Shown in pieces: positions 52,034 through 60,634 of a DNA stretch of 64,000 bases. Position 1 is the first letter of the stretch. Each line of letters opens with the position of its first letter. Where the stretch lies: NCBI GenBank assembly GCA_017308235.1, contig JAFKFL010000020.1:1-64000 (forward strand), written 5' to 3'. Source of the DNA: Alphaproteobacteria bacterium. GTDB lineage: Bacteria > Pseudomonadota > Alphaproteobacteria > Reyranellales > Reyranellaceae. The notes below the pieces were generated by a model. That model was given only the letters and a program-made list of their open reading frames with translations, was not told where the DNA came from and searched no databases. The position numbers and the translations under genes were made by a program.

Positions 52034-52914
52034 GCTTCTTCTCCCGACGCCCACTTATCCAACCGGCGGTAGATCATGAACAGAGCTAACGTGAACAACA
52101 GGAGGACGATCGACACTGCGCTCGCCAGTTCCCACCTAGGGATGCTGTTGATGTAAGTATCCAGCATATTCGCAACCATGGGCACGCGGCCGCCGCCAAG
52201 GATTGCCGGCGTGACGTAGAACCCTAGGCAGAGAATGACAACCAGCATGACGCTCGAGGCAAGCGCGGGAATTGTCTGAGGAAAGAATACGCGCCAGAAT
52301 ATGGTTCGCTCGGATGCACCTAATGAAGCTGCAGCCTGCAAGTGACGCTGATCAACCTTGATCATGGCTGCGTAAAGCGGAAGAATCAGCAATGGCATTT
52401 GTATGTTGGCCATGCCAATGATCACGCCAAGGTCGTTATAAAGAAAAGCGATTGGGGCATCGATTGCCCCTGCCCACAATAGCGTCCGATTGACGAGCCC
52501 CGCGTTTCCAAGCACGACGATCCAAGCATAAGTCCGGACAAGGACACTGACCCAAAAGGTGACAACCACGAGAGCAAGGACGATGTTTCTGGTCCGCTCG
52601 CTCAGGCTTGTTATCCAGTACGCCAATATGTAGCCGAGCACGGCGACGACGAAAGTCGTGAGGACGGTGATCCGAAATGTATTCCCTATGACCCGAAGGA
52701 AAACTGGCGTGGCCGCCAGCTCTTGGTAGTTTACGAAGCTGTACGTACCTGCTGCGGAAAAGCTGTAGTTGACGATCAGCAGGATCGGACCGTTGAATCC
52801 TAGCACGACCAGGACAAGGAGGGGACCGACGAACGGCAGAGCGGCTTTCCAGCCGCGCGAGCGCGGCTGGGTACCGGCAGCCCGAGGTCCAAGGGTGGAA
52901 GCCCCGCGGTCCAT
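52030..52914 (-). CDS. ABC transporter permease, PotB type
   Basis: This 294-residue permease has a charged N-terminal extension and six membrane segments. The coupling loop reads LQAAASLGASERTIFWRVFFPQTIPA near residue 185-210. It lies 17 nt after the binding-protein gene and overlaps the second permease by 4 nt. With the ATPase and binding protein it forms a complete importer. Confidence 0.9.
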   Translation of the reverse strand: MDRGASTLGPRAAGTQPRSRGWKAALPFVGPLLVLVVLGFNGPILLIVNYSFSAAGTYSFVNYQELAATPVFLRVIGNTFRITVLTTFVVAVLGYILAYWITSLSERTRNIVLALVVVTFWVSVLVRTYAWIVVLGNAGLVNRTLLWAGAIDAPIAFLYNDLGVIIGMANIQMPLLILPLYAAMIKVDQRHLQAAASLGASERTIFWRVFFPQTIPALASSVMLVVILCLGFYVTPAILGGGRVPMVANMLDTYINSIPRWELASAVSIVLLLFTLALFMIYRRLDKWASGEEA

Positions 52915-52931
52915 CAGCGTTATCCTCGTTG

Positions 52932-53960
52932 TTAGCGATTGAGCGCGAACTGCTGCCAGCGCTTCTGCACGCTGTCAGCGTTTGCGGTCCACCAATCATA
53001 GTCGTTGAAGTACTGGACCTTCTTATTATCGGCGGTCGTCGGAAACTTACTGGTGCTGGCTTTGTCGATCAGCTTCTCGAAATCGGGAGAATTACCGGAA
53101 TACGGCACAATGTCGGCAGCAACGACCTGATTCTTGGGGTCGGTCAATTCGCGCATGAACTTATAGGCGGCATCGATCTGAGCCTGAGAAGAGCCTTTGA
53201 CGATACTTAGATAGCCGATGTTCAAATTTGCCTGATTGTAGGTGTATGAGATCCCGGGCTGGCCTACCACGCGGCCCGAGTATGAAGCGGCATACTGAAC
53301 CTCGTTGTCGCGGAGCAATTGCGGGGGCTGTGCGCCAGCCTTCCACCACACAGAGATGTCCTTCTTGACCTCTTCAAGCTTCTTAAATGCGGCATCAAGA
53401 TCAAGAGGATAAAGCTTCTCGATTGACACTCCCGACGCGAGTAACGCCATCGGCAGCGCGTAGACTGGATCATCCGGTATGGAGCGCTTGCCAGGGAAGT
53501 CTTTGGCGTTGAAGAAATCGGACCAATTTTTGGGCGCCTTTGCATCGGTGCGCCACGCCATGAGCGTCGAATAATACTGGTATCCGATACCGTAGTCGTC
53601 CTTGGCTTCCGGATAGACGGGAAGGGCGTCGACCTTCGACCAATCGATTTTCTCGACAAGGCCTAGCGCCTTCGCTTGAGCCAACGATGCAGTCCCAAGT
53701 TCGAACAGGGTCGTCGTTGTGCTCTTGCTCTCAACCAGCGCTCTCAACTTGCCAAAATTATTTGGGCTCTCGCGGACGACCTTGATGCCGGTCTTCTCCG
53801 TGAAGGGCTTGGCATACCCGGCGTCGATCGCGTCGCCGTTGAGGCCACCGCCTTCATTGATGCGGAGTTCGCGAACCTGGCTTTGAGCAGAGGCGAACCC
53901 AACCACCGGGCCTAGAGCACCGCCGGCGAGCAGGAGCTTGTTGAATGTTCTCCGTTCCAC
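52932..53960 (-). CDS. Tat-exported solute-binding protein, family 1 (operon copy C)
   Basis: This 342-residue binding protein has a twin-arginine signal MERRTFNKLLLAGGALG and the same fold and length as copies A and B, but is clearly more diverged. Shared blocks include WWKAGAQPPQLLRDNEVQYA and LYPLDLD. It lies between the ATPase and permease genes, so it is the cognate binding protein of this importer, and copies A and B are probable alternates. Confidence 0.9.
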   Translation of the reverse strand: MERRTFNKLLLAGGALGPVVGFASAQSQVRELRINEGGGLNGDAIDAGYAKPFTEKTGIKVVRESPNNFGKLRALVESKSTTTTLFELGTASLAQAKALGLVEKIDWSKVDALPVYPEAKDDYGIGYQYYSTLMAWRTDAKAPKNWSDFFNAKDFPGKRSIPDDPVYALPMALLASGVSIEKLYPLDLDAAFKKLEEVKKDISVWWKAGAQPPQLLRDNEVQYAASYSGRVVGQPGISYTYNQANLNIGYLSIVKGSSQAQIDAAYKFMRELTDPKNQVVAADIVPYSGNSPDFEKLIDKASTSKFPTTADNKKVQYFNDYDWWTANADSVQKRWQQFALNR

Positions 53961-53996
53961 GATATTCCCCTTTTTCCTGGTTGTTGTGAAGAATTG

Positions 53997-54962
53997 TTAC
54001 TGAAGCGGCCAGACATCCTCGGGCGACCAGGCCAGAGAGATTGCGCTGTTAATGGCGTGCTTTTCGCCGACGAACGGCGCCAGGCAAACGAACCGGCCGC
54101 CATCGGGGGTATCGAGATGATAGCGAACGGATTGGCCGAGATAGATGACCTCGCGGACCGTGGCTGGAACCCCCCCGGAGCCTGATGGCAGAAGGCGGAT
54201 ACGCTCCGGCCTCACGACGCCCTGTCGGCCTCCGGTCGAAGGGACGATGTTCGCGGTACCCAGGAACTCCGCCACAAACCGGTTGGCTGGCTTCAGATAG
54301 GCATCTTCAGGGGTCGCCAGTTGCTGGACACAGCCATCGTTGAGCACCAGCACCCTATCAGCCATGGATAGGGCCTCTTCCTGGTCGTGCGTGACAAGCA
54401 GAGTCGTGATTCCCACGCGGCGTTGCAGCTGGCGCAGTTCAACCTGAAGCTCCTCCCGCAACTTCTTGTCGAGAGCGCCTAGTGGCTCGTCGAGAAGGAG
54501 GATGTCGGGCTGGAAGACGAGGGCGCGTGCCAGCGCTACCCGCTGCTGTTGCCCGCCCGAAAGCTGGGCCGGCCTGCGTTGGGCCAGGCTTCCCATCTGG
54601 ACCATGTCCAGCGCGCGCAGGACGGCTGCGGAGACCTTGTCCTTGCTCCATCCGCGAACTTGCAGGGGGAAAGCAACGTTCGACTCGACCGTCATATGCG
54701 GGAAAAGCGCATATGATTGAAACACAAGTCCAATATTGCGTGCCTGCGGGCGGGCGATAGTGACATCTCTTCCGCCGATCATCATCTGCCCGGCCGTAGG
54801 CTCGGTCAGCCCCGCGATCAGAGAGAGAAGCGTTGTCTTTCCCGAGCCACTTGGACCAAGGATTGTCAAAAATTCACCGTCGTTGACCGTCAGGTCGACA
54901 TCATTGACGGCTATAAAGGTACCGTACTCCTTACGGAGCTTGTCTAGTCGAATGCCTGTCAT
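53997..54962 (-). CDS. ABC transporter ATPase, PotA/UgpC type
   Basis: This 321-residue ATPase has Walker A GPSGSGKTTLL (near residue 36), signature LSGGQQQRVALA (near residue 135), Walker B ILLLDEPLGALD, an H-loop VTHDQEEA and a C-terminal TOBE domain (from about residue 225). It is the first gene of a minus-strand operon and has the regulon promoter about 107 nt upstream. Confidence 0.92.
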   Translation of the reverse strand: MTGIRLDKLRKEYGTFIAVNDVDLTVNDGEFLTILGPSGSGKTTLLSLIAGLTEPTAGQMMIGGRDVTIARPQARNIGLVFQSYALFPHMTVESNVAFPLQVRGWSKDKVSAAVLRALDMVQMGSLAQRRPAQLSGGQQQRVALARALVFQPDILLLDEPLGALDKKLREELQVELRQLQRRVGITTLLVTHDQEEALSMADRVLVLNDGCVQQLATPEDAYLKPANRFVAEFLGTANIVPSTGGRQGVVRPERIRLLPSGSGGVPATVREVIYLGQSVRYHLDTPDGGRFVCLAPFVGEKHAINSAISLAWSPEDVWPLQ

Positions 54963-55068
54963 ATATGCGCCGTTTCTATTCGTACATCGTCAGCGCTATT
55001 CTGGACCGCCCCGCGCATACAATAGAGCGAGAAGCCCGAAACGTCGCTGCGTGTAACCCCTCATTTCT

Positions 55069-55098
55069 AGCGATAATCGCTTAGCGCTTATTCGTCAA
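55069..55098 (-). promoter_or_regulatory. Promoter with regulon palindrome, upstream of the PotA-type ABC operon
   Basis: The exact palindrome AGCGATAATCGCT is at 55069-55081. Read on the minus strand, TTGACG (55093-55098) precedes TATCGC (55070-55075) by 17 nt, the same layout as at 18108, 31170 and 43334. Confidence 0.82.
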
Positions 55099-55908
55099 CG
55101 ACGCTATTTGCCCGCCCTTCCGAGGTTCCCGTCCGTCCTAAGTCGCTCGAACTTCCTCAAGCTCAGCTGCAGCACCCACGAGGTAAAGGCCACTTCCAAT
55201 TCAGCGGGCGGGCCACCTCAACGGGCCTCTCCGGAACGCTCAAAAAGAGGGCGGCGGCGCGGGCTGACACAAGGTGAAACGCCTCATGATCTCAGATGGC
55301 GCAGCCTGTTCCTTGGGCCTGAATGTCGAGGTTGAAATTTGGACCTGCCTGGCAGGCAAGCTCGCTCGCCAGAGGCGATCCGAGTGATGCTGTGGATGGC
55401 TTTGCGTGGCGAGGTCTCGTCGGCCGCCAGTGGCGGAAGGATGTTTGTGCGGGTGTGGTCCGACCGTACCGTGAAGCGGGCCTCCCTTCCTCACTAGACC
55501 ACGTCTTTTGACAGAGTTGAGCGAACCAGGGTCGGAAGCAAGAAGCCAGCGGCGAGGCCGGGAATGCCGACGTGACGACAAGGGCCAGTCCAGAGTTGCG
55601 TCTGGGTCTGCCATGGTGGGCCCGAACCCGCTTCTTGATTGGGCGGGGCAATGTTCCCGCATCCTGATGCACGCCTGACCAGTTTCTGGCTGCCGCCGCG
55701 GCCGGTCGACGTTTGACGCCGACAGCCTGGTCGACGATTTGCAGAAGGCGCTGGCCGACCGAGCGTTCACCGGACGCCCAGATGAAACTGTTCTGACCCA
55801 CGAGAGGGCAAGCGACCGCCGAAACGGTCATCGTCTGAACATGATATCAACCGAGATTGAGCACGGCCGGTCGCGAGTTGGCCGGCACATATCCATGCGT
55901 CGGAGCGG
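55099..55908. other. Gene-free stretch with decayed sequence
   Basis: No convincing gene occupies these 810 nt. Short open frames exist on both strands, but they have no ribosome sites or recognisable domains. The stretch includes a 40-nt repeat (55180-55219) that recurs beyond the next gene. It looks like the scar of old mobile-element activity between two transcription units. Confidence 0.5.
55180..55219 (+). repeat. 40-nt direct repeat, left copy
   Basis: This stretch starts GAGGTAAAGGCCACTTCC and ends CGGGCCACCTCA. It matches 57667-57707 with four differences over the first 38 nt, in the same orientation. The two copies flank the amidohydrolase gene and resemble remnants of insertion-sequence ends. 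Confidence 0.6.
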
Positions 55909-57567
55909 CTATTGCACGTTGTTGAGGACTGTACGCCCGAGGCTCATGACGTAGTCGACCTTGAGGCCACGGATCTCATCCACGTCGACGCTGAATGGGT
56001 CCCGGTCGAGCGCGATCATGTCCGCGAATTTACCTGGCGCAATGCTGCCGCGGACGCTTTCTTCCCCCAACGCCGCTGCAGCGTTAAGCGTGTGCATTCG
56101 CAAGGCTTCTTCCAGAGTCACCGCCTCTTCCGCATCGATGATGGCGCCAGAATAAGCCTGTCGTTTGAGACAGCACCAGATGCTGAAAAGCGGACTGCTT
56201 GCCTCACGTTCCGACCCGATGTAAACATCGGTACTGCCCGACAACGGCCACCCCTCGGCCATTAACGTGCGGAAAGGGAATCGGCCGCGCGTACCGTATT
56301 CACCGAGGTAATCCTCGAAATATTCGCCGAACATATAGATGAATGCCGGTTGCGGCATAGGGATGATGCCGGCCCGCGCCCACCAATCCGCCGTCCGTTT
56401 GAGGGGCATTAGATTGCCAGCATGCTCGATTCGCAAACGCGTTTGTCCTACACCACCTCCGCCCATATCAGCGACAAGCTGGCACAACCACTCCTGCGCC
56501 CGATCTCCATTGGCATGTACTGCGAGTTGGAGCCCGGCTTCTTGTGTTTGCTCGAACGCCTTGCGGAAGAAGTAGTTCGGGAAGGCAATGTCACCGCGCC
56601 TATTGCCGTGGCCTAGATAACAACAGTTCATGGCAGCGCTTCTTGCCGAGAAACCACCGTCCGAGAATAACTTTACACCCTGAATCCGAAGGGATGGATC
56701 GCGGGCCGTCAGGCTGATGTGACGTTGCCAGTCGCAAGCCAGCTTTATGTCGATCGTGCCGGGAGACCAAAGATAGACTCGCATGGCAACCGGAAGTTCC
56801 CCCGCGGCCGCGAGTTCGTTCATGCATTCGATTCCGGTGAGTGTTTCCGAGATCTCGCCGATCGTCGTCACACCGTTGCGCGTAAAGTCGCGTTCCAGCC
56901 CTTCCTTGAGTGATGCTTTAACCTGATCCCTTTCAAGCGACGGAATGGGAAGAAGAACACTCATTTCCTTCACGACTCCGGTCGGCTCTCCCGAGCTGTC
57001 GCGAACCACCTCTGGTTTGCCTGTGACACTATGGTCAGGCGGGACATAAGCCCGGTCGATACCGGCAACCTCAAGCGCCTTGGAGTTGAGTATGCTCACA
57101 TGCCCACCCGCGCGAATGACGATCGGATGGGTCCGGCTGACCAGATCGAGCTCTTCCTTTGTCGGCAACCGCCTCTCAGCCAGTTTTCGATCGTAGAAGA
57201 GATTCCCCTGTCCAACGATCCATTCACCTGCTGGTTTTTCTGCAGCCGCACTTGCGAGCGCATCTTGAATATCGGCAATCGTCGCGCATTCGGGCGTCCG
57301 GCAATCGACGGTTTCGTAGCCGGTCCGACAGACCATTTCTGCGTGGGCGTGTGCATCGATGAATCCTGGCAAGATCGGCCGTTCACCCAGCTCGACCACT
57401 TTTGTCGATGGTCCCACGAACGTTGCGGCCTCTTCTCGCCGGATCAAGCGCATGATCCGATCGCCACGCACCACAACACCCTGAAAACGGTCCGAGGAAC
57501 CAGGCTGCACGGTGATAACTTTTCCACCCAGAAGAATGGTGTCCGCGGGGCCGCTGGAATCTGGCAT
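55909..57567 (-). CDS. YtcJ-like metal-dependent amidohydrolase
   Basis: This 552-residue amidohydrolase-superfamily enzyme of the YtcJ/NfdA type (amidohydrolase_3) has the metal motif LPGFIDAHAHAEM (HxH near residue 74), GVKLFSDGGFSARSA, HANGDRAQEW, RIEHAGNL and SGSTDVYIG. No signal peptide is seen. Members hydrolyse N-substituted formamides and other amides, but the substrate cannot be told from sequence. It stands alone between two copies of a 40-nt repeat and may have arrived as a separate unit. No regulon operator precedes it. Confidence 0.87.
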   Translation of the reverse strand: MPDSSGPADTILLGGKVITVQPGSSDRFQGVVVRGDRIMRLIRREEAATFVGPSTKVVELGERPILPGFIDAHAHAEMVCRTGYETVDCRTPECATIADIQDALASAAAEKPAGEWIVGQGNLFYDRKLAERRLPTKEELDLVSRTHPIVIRAGGHVSILNSKALEVAGIDRAYVPPDHSVTGKPEVVRDSSGEPTGVVKEMSVLLPIPSLERDQVKASLKEGLERDFTRNGVTTIGEISETLTGIECMNELAAAGELPVAMRVYLWSPGTIDIKLACDWQRHISLTARDPSLRIQGVKLFSDGGFSARSAAMNCCYLGHGNRRGDIAFPNYFFRKAFEQTQEAGLQLAVHANGDRAQEWLCQLVADMGGGGVGQTRLRIEHAGNLMPLKRTADWWARAGIIPMPQPAFIYMFGEYFEDYLGEYGTRGRFPFRTLMAEGWPLSGSTDVYIGSEREASSPLFSIWCCLKRQAYSGAIIDAEEAVTLEEALRMHTLNAAAALGEESVRGSIAPGKFADMIALDRDPFSVDVDEIRGLKVDYVMSLGRTVLNNVQ

Positions 57568-57666
57568 GAGCTGTCCTCAGACGCATTGTCGGCGGGTTGG
57601 TCGCGCCCTCATGGCTGTATTCGTCATCAGCCCTTGGCATGCCGAAAGCTCCGTTCGGGCGCTCTC

Positions 57667-57707
57667 GAGGTAAAGGCCACTTCCGATTCGGTGGACGGGC
57701 CACCCTC
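57667..57707 (+). repeat. 40-nt direct repeat, right copy
   Basis: This is the second copy of the repeat at 55180-55219, starting GAGGTAAAGGCCACTTCC and ending CGGGCCACCCTCA. It lies 100 nt upstream of the amidohydrolase start. Confidence 0.6.
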
Positions 57708-57757
57708 ATAAGACTGCTCGGAAGTCCACAGGGGCAAACCGACGCAGTTCAAATGCG

Positions 57758-57793
57758 AATGGCCCGCTTCCCGATCGCGGGAAGCGGGCCATT
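57758..57793 (-). terminator. Perfect 16-bp hairpin after the second class III aminotransferase
   Basis: AATGGCCCGCTTCCCG (57758-57773) and CGGGAAGCGGGCCATT (57778-57793) are perfectly complementary around a 4-nt loop. It lies 56 nt beyond the aminotransferase stop on the minus strand. The T-rich stretch CTTTCCTCTT follows on the + strand, so it could work in either direction. Confidence 0.75.
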
Positions 57794-57848
57794 CTTTCCT
57801 CTTAGTATGAACGTTTAGGGCAAACCGTCGGCGGCGAGCGCTTCGCCG

Positions 57849-59240
57849 TTACTTCGGCCGGGCCGGGAGGTCCCCATCCGCCCTGAGAGAGTAGATGGTG
57901 TTGGCGAGGGCATCGACGGTCCGTTCCAGCTCATCGTCACCGTGTGTGGAAGACACCACTCCCATAAGACTCCCATTGACGTCGACGCCGTTCGAAATCA
58001 ATCCCAGGCGAACTTTCGGATTATGACCAGTATTTCGGCCAATCTGCATAAGTCGTGCGCTATGGTGGTAAGGATTGAATGACTCCGGCGAAATGTCGGC
58101 ATTATCGGGGTTCGTGAAGATGTTGAAGCAGGAGTAACTTCCGTAGACTGCCCAGGGGAGCTGCTCGTCCGTCAACAGGGCGTTCAGCCTGTTTCTGAGC
58201 CTTTGGCTATAGTCGTTGGCCTTCGCGCACGCGTCGGTAGTCTCGATGATTTCAAGCGTAGCAATTCCCGCGGCTGCCGAAAGGGGGTTTGCATTGTATG
58301 TGCCAGGATGCTGGATCTTTTCGCGGCCCGCATGGTTCATCGCGTTGAAATCCAGCAGGTCGAGCAGGTCCTTGCGTCCTGCCACAGCCCCGCCCGGCAG
58401 CCCGCCAGCCAGGATTTTGGCAAGAGTAGTCAGGTCGGGCGTGATGCCGACGACTTCCTGCATTCCGCCTGGCGACGTGCGAAACGCCGTCACGACCTCG
58501 TCGAAGATCAGCAGCGCACCTGACGCTTCTGTGATCTCGCGAAGGAAGCGGAGGAACGACGGGGCGATCGGAATTCTTCCGAAGCTCGCTCCGGACGGCT
58601 CGATGATGACGGCGGCGATATCCTTATGCGTCTCGAAGATCGCGCTCAATCCCTCGGTGTCGTTCGGTTCCGCCAACAAAACTTCCTCGGCGATACCCGC
58701 TACCACGCCGGCCGTGGGTGTGCCGTCAAAATGGTTGGTGTGGCCGCTCGTCATATGGTCGTTCCAGCCGTGGAAATGCCCTTTGAACCGCACGAATTTG
58801 GCTCGTCCTGTTGCGGCCCGGGCGATGCGCAGCGCCATGAGCGTGGCCTCGGTCCCGGAAGCCGTGAATCGAACTCGCTCGGCCGACGGGATAAGCCGGC
58901 ACACCAGCTCCGCCCATCTTACTCCGAGTTCGTGGCAGGAGCCAAAGTGCGTCCCGAGATCGAGTTGACGATGCACCGCCGCCAGGACGGTCGGGTGGTT
59001 GTGGCCCAACAATAACGCCCCGTGGCCGCCGAAGTAGTCGACATAGCTATTGCCGTCGACGTCCCACTTGATGGGTCCTCTAGCCCTTTCGACGTAGATT
59101 GGATAGGGATCCATGCCCCAGCCATCATGGGAAATGCCGCTGGGAAGCAGCTCGTTGGCTCGGCGAGCAAGCACTGCCGAAGCCGGCGTAGCGGCCTTGA
59201 AGCGCTCCACGATGTTGGCGTTCGGGCGGATCGGAGACAT
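57849..59240 (-). CDS. Class III aminotransferase, glutamate-1-semialdehyde aminomutase-like (second)
   Basis: This 463-residue HemL-like PLP enzyme has RFTASGTEATLMALRIARA (near residue 128), IIEPSGASFG, LLIFDEVVTAFRTSPGG (near residue 240) and the PLP Lys in LAKILAGGLPGGAV (near residue 276). It is distinct from, and only moderately similar to, the enzyme at 27984-29306. It is transcribed divergently from a DapA-like/GlcD-like operon. It is probably catabolic and acts on a beta- or omega-amino acid. A palindrome (59303-59325) lies in its upstream region. Confidence 0.87.
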   Translation of the reverse strand: MSPIRPNANIVERFKAATPASAVLARRANELLPSGISHDGWGMDPYPIYVERARGPIKWDVDGNSYVDYFGGHGALLLGHNHPTVLAAVHRQLDLGTHFGSCHELGVRWAELVCRLIPSAERVRFTASGTEATLMALRIARAATGRAKFVRFKGHFHGWNDHMTSGHTNHFDGTPTAGVVAGIAEEVLLAEPNDTEGLSAIFETHKDIAAVIIEPSGASFGRIPIAPSFLRFLREITEASGALLIFDEVVTAFRTSPGGMQEVVGITPDLTTLAKILAGGLPGGAVAGRKDLLDLLDFNAMNHAGREKIQHPGTYNANPLSAAAGIATLEIIETTDACAKANDYSQRLRNRLNALLTDEQLPWAVYGSYSCFNIFTNPDNADISPESFNPYHHSARLMQIGRNTGHNPKVRLGLISNGVDVNGSLMGVVSSTHGDDELERTVDALANTIYSLRADGDLPARPK

Positions 59241-59302
59241 TCGGTTCTTCCTGTTCTGTTCGCTGACGGGCGAAACGTCGCCTTCAAGTGGAGACGTTAT
59301 GG

Positions 59303-59325
59303 TAACTATTTTTATATAATAGTTA
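59303..59325 (-). promoter_or_regulatory. Candidate operator CTATT-N7-AATAG, upstream of the class III aminotransferase
   Basis: TAACTATT (59303-59310) and AATAGTTA (59318-59325) are perfect inverted repeats with a 7-nt spacer, 63 nt upstream of the start codon. The core has the same CTATT-N7-AATAG layout as the site at 59523-59539. Confidence 0.6.
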
Positions 59326-59510
59326 TTATCTCATAGAGATTGCTAAAAATCGAGCGCCCTGTCAATCAACGGAATGTGGGCGCCGGCGGAATTCGACCCT
59401 CTCCCGTCAGATCGACCCGCCTCCACTGCCTGGCCAGGTCGCGCTCATTGGTCTCCCCGCGGCGGCCGGAACGAGCACGCTTGACGCCTATTCGGCAGCA
59501 TGCAACTTTA

Positions 59511-59540
59511 TTGAAATGATTGCTATTGTATTTCAATAGC
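59511..59540 (+). promoter_or_regulatory. Candidate promoter and operator CTATT-N7-AATAG, upstream of the DapA-like gene
   Basis: GCTATTG (59522-59528) and CAATAGC (59534-59540) are perfect inverted repeats with a 5-nt spacer. A TTGAAA hexamer (59511-59516) lies 17 nt before CAATAG, so the site may overlap a promoter, as in the other regulon. The 480-nt divergent gap 59241-59720 otherwise shows no gene. Confidence 0.6.
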
Positions 59541-59720
59541 TACGCAACCTAACCCTTGCTGATCTTGGGCCTGGTGCCGGTCGAGATCAGTCAATGCTCA
59601 ATACTGCCCCGTGGAATTCGAAGGCTCAGAACGTCCAAAACGCCCGAGGCTCAAGTCGTTCGCCAGACCAGCATCCATCTAGCAAAGTTTTTCCTTCGCC
59701 AGACACTCCCGAGTAGCGAC

Positions 59721-60620
59721 ATGACGATTATCTGCGAGCATCTGAAAGGCCTTTATACAGCGATCGTTACCCCATTCACGTCAGACGGACGTGTTGACAT
59801 CGAAGCGTTACAAGCCTTGACGCGCTTCCAGATCAGTGCCGGCGTTTCCGGAATTGTTCCGATCGGGGGCACCGGGGAGTATCCCGCCCTGTCGCGGCGC
59901 GAACGACGCGACATTGTCGCTGCCTGCGTCGATGCGGCCGATGGAACCCCCGTCATTCCCGGCATTCTTGCGACGGGTTACGAGGACGCGCTCGAGGCTG
60001 CGATCGATTTCCGAAAATCAGGGGCGACAGCGGTCATGACCGTGACGCCTTACTACGCCCCCGGAGATCAGGCGGGAATGCGAGCGTATTTCCGCAGATA
60101 CCGCGACGACGCCGGTCTCCCGGTGCTGCTTTATCAAACTCCACGCAGGACGAATGTCGCGGCCATCCCCGAATGCATTCAGGCCATGGCAGAGGATGGT
60201 TCGATCATCGGCATGAAGTTCTCCTCCATGGACATCCCCGATTTCATTCGCACGGTGAGGTTCGCAGGAGATAAGATTGCCATTTTGAGCGGCGAGGAAC
60301 CGCTGTTCGCGACACATGTGGCTTTGGGTGCACGCGGCGGCGTGCTCGCCTCAGCTTCGCTCTGCCCGCGGACATGGCTCGAGATATTTGCGCTCGCCCG
60401 TTCCGGCGATCTCACTGCCGCACTCGACCATCAGCGCCGCATCGACCCGATGATCGAGACCATATTCCTGGAAATGAACCCCGGTCCGCTCAAAGCCCTC
60501 ATGGCTATGGTCGGCAAGCCTATGGGCTCTGTGCGCCTTCCGCTTCTGCCGCCGACCCGGGCGACGGAAGAAAAGCTGAAAGCGACGGCCGATCACTGCC
60601 TAGCTCTTGGGATCGGTTGA
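59721..60620 (+). CDS. DapA-family aldolase/dehydratase (second)
   Basis: This 299-residue protein of the dihydrodipicolinate synthase superfamily has the loop GGTGEYPALSRRERR (near residue 46), the catalytic Tyr in LLYQTPRRTN (near residue 136) and the Schiff-base Lys in GMKFSSMD (near residue 164). ATG 59721 is chosen because it starts the TIM-barrel normally; the frame is open upstream but not protein-like. It is only distantly similar to the copy at 19476-20378. It lies directly before the GlcD-like oxidase gene, suggesting joint oxo-acid chemistry. Confidence 0.88.
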   Translation: MTIICEHLKGLYTAIVTPFTSDGRVDIEALQALTRFQISAGVSGIVPIGGTGEYPALSRRERRDIVAACVDAADGTPVIPGILATGYEDALEAAIDFRKSGATAVMTVTPYYAPGDQAGMRAYFRRYRDDAGLPVLLYQTPRRTNVAAIPECIQAMAEDGSIIGMKFSSMDIPDFIRTVRFAGDKIAILSGEEPLFATHVALGARGGVLASASLCPRTWLEIFALARSGDLTAALDHQRRIDPMIETIFLEMNPGPLKALMAMVGKPMGSVRLPLLPPTRATEEKLKATADHCLALGIG

Positions 60621-60634
60621 GGTTGGTGTCCGTG

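Noticed and set aside
55292..55831. A 179-codon minus-strand frame in the gap after the PotA-type operon
   Set aside because: No ribosome site, no domain, and overlapping alternative frames of similar length; treated as decayed sequence.
55180..57707. The 40-nt repeats as part of a CRISPR array
   Set aside because: There are only two copies 2.5 kb apart with a gene between them, and no spacers or cas genes.
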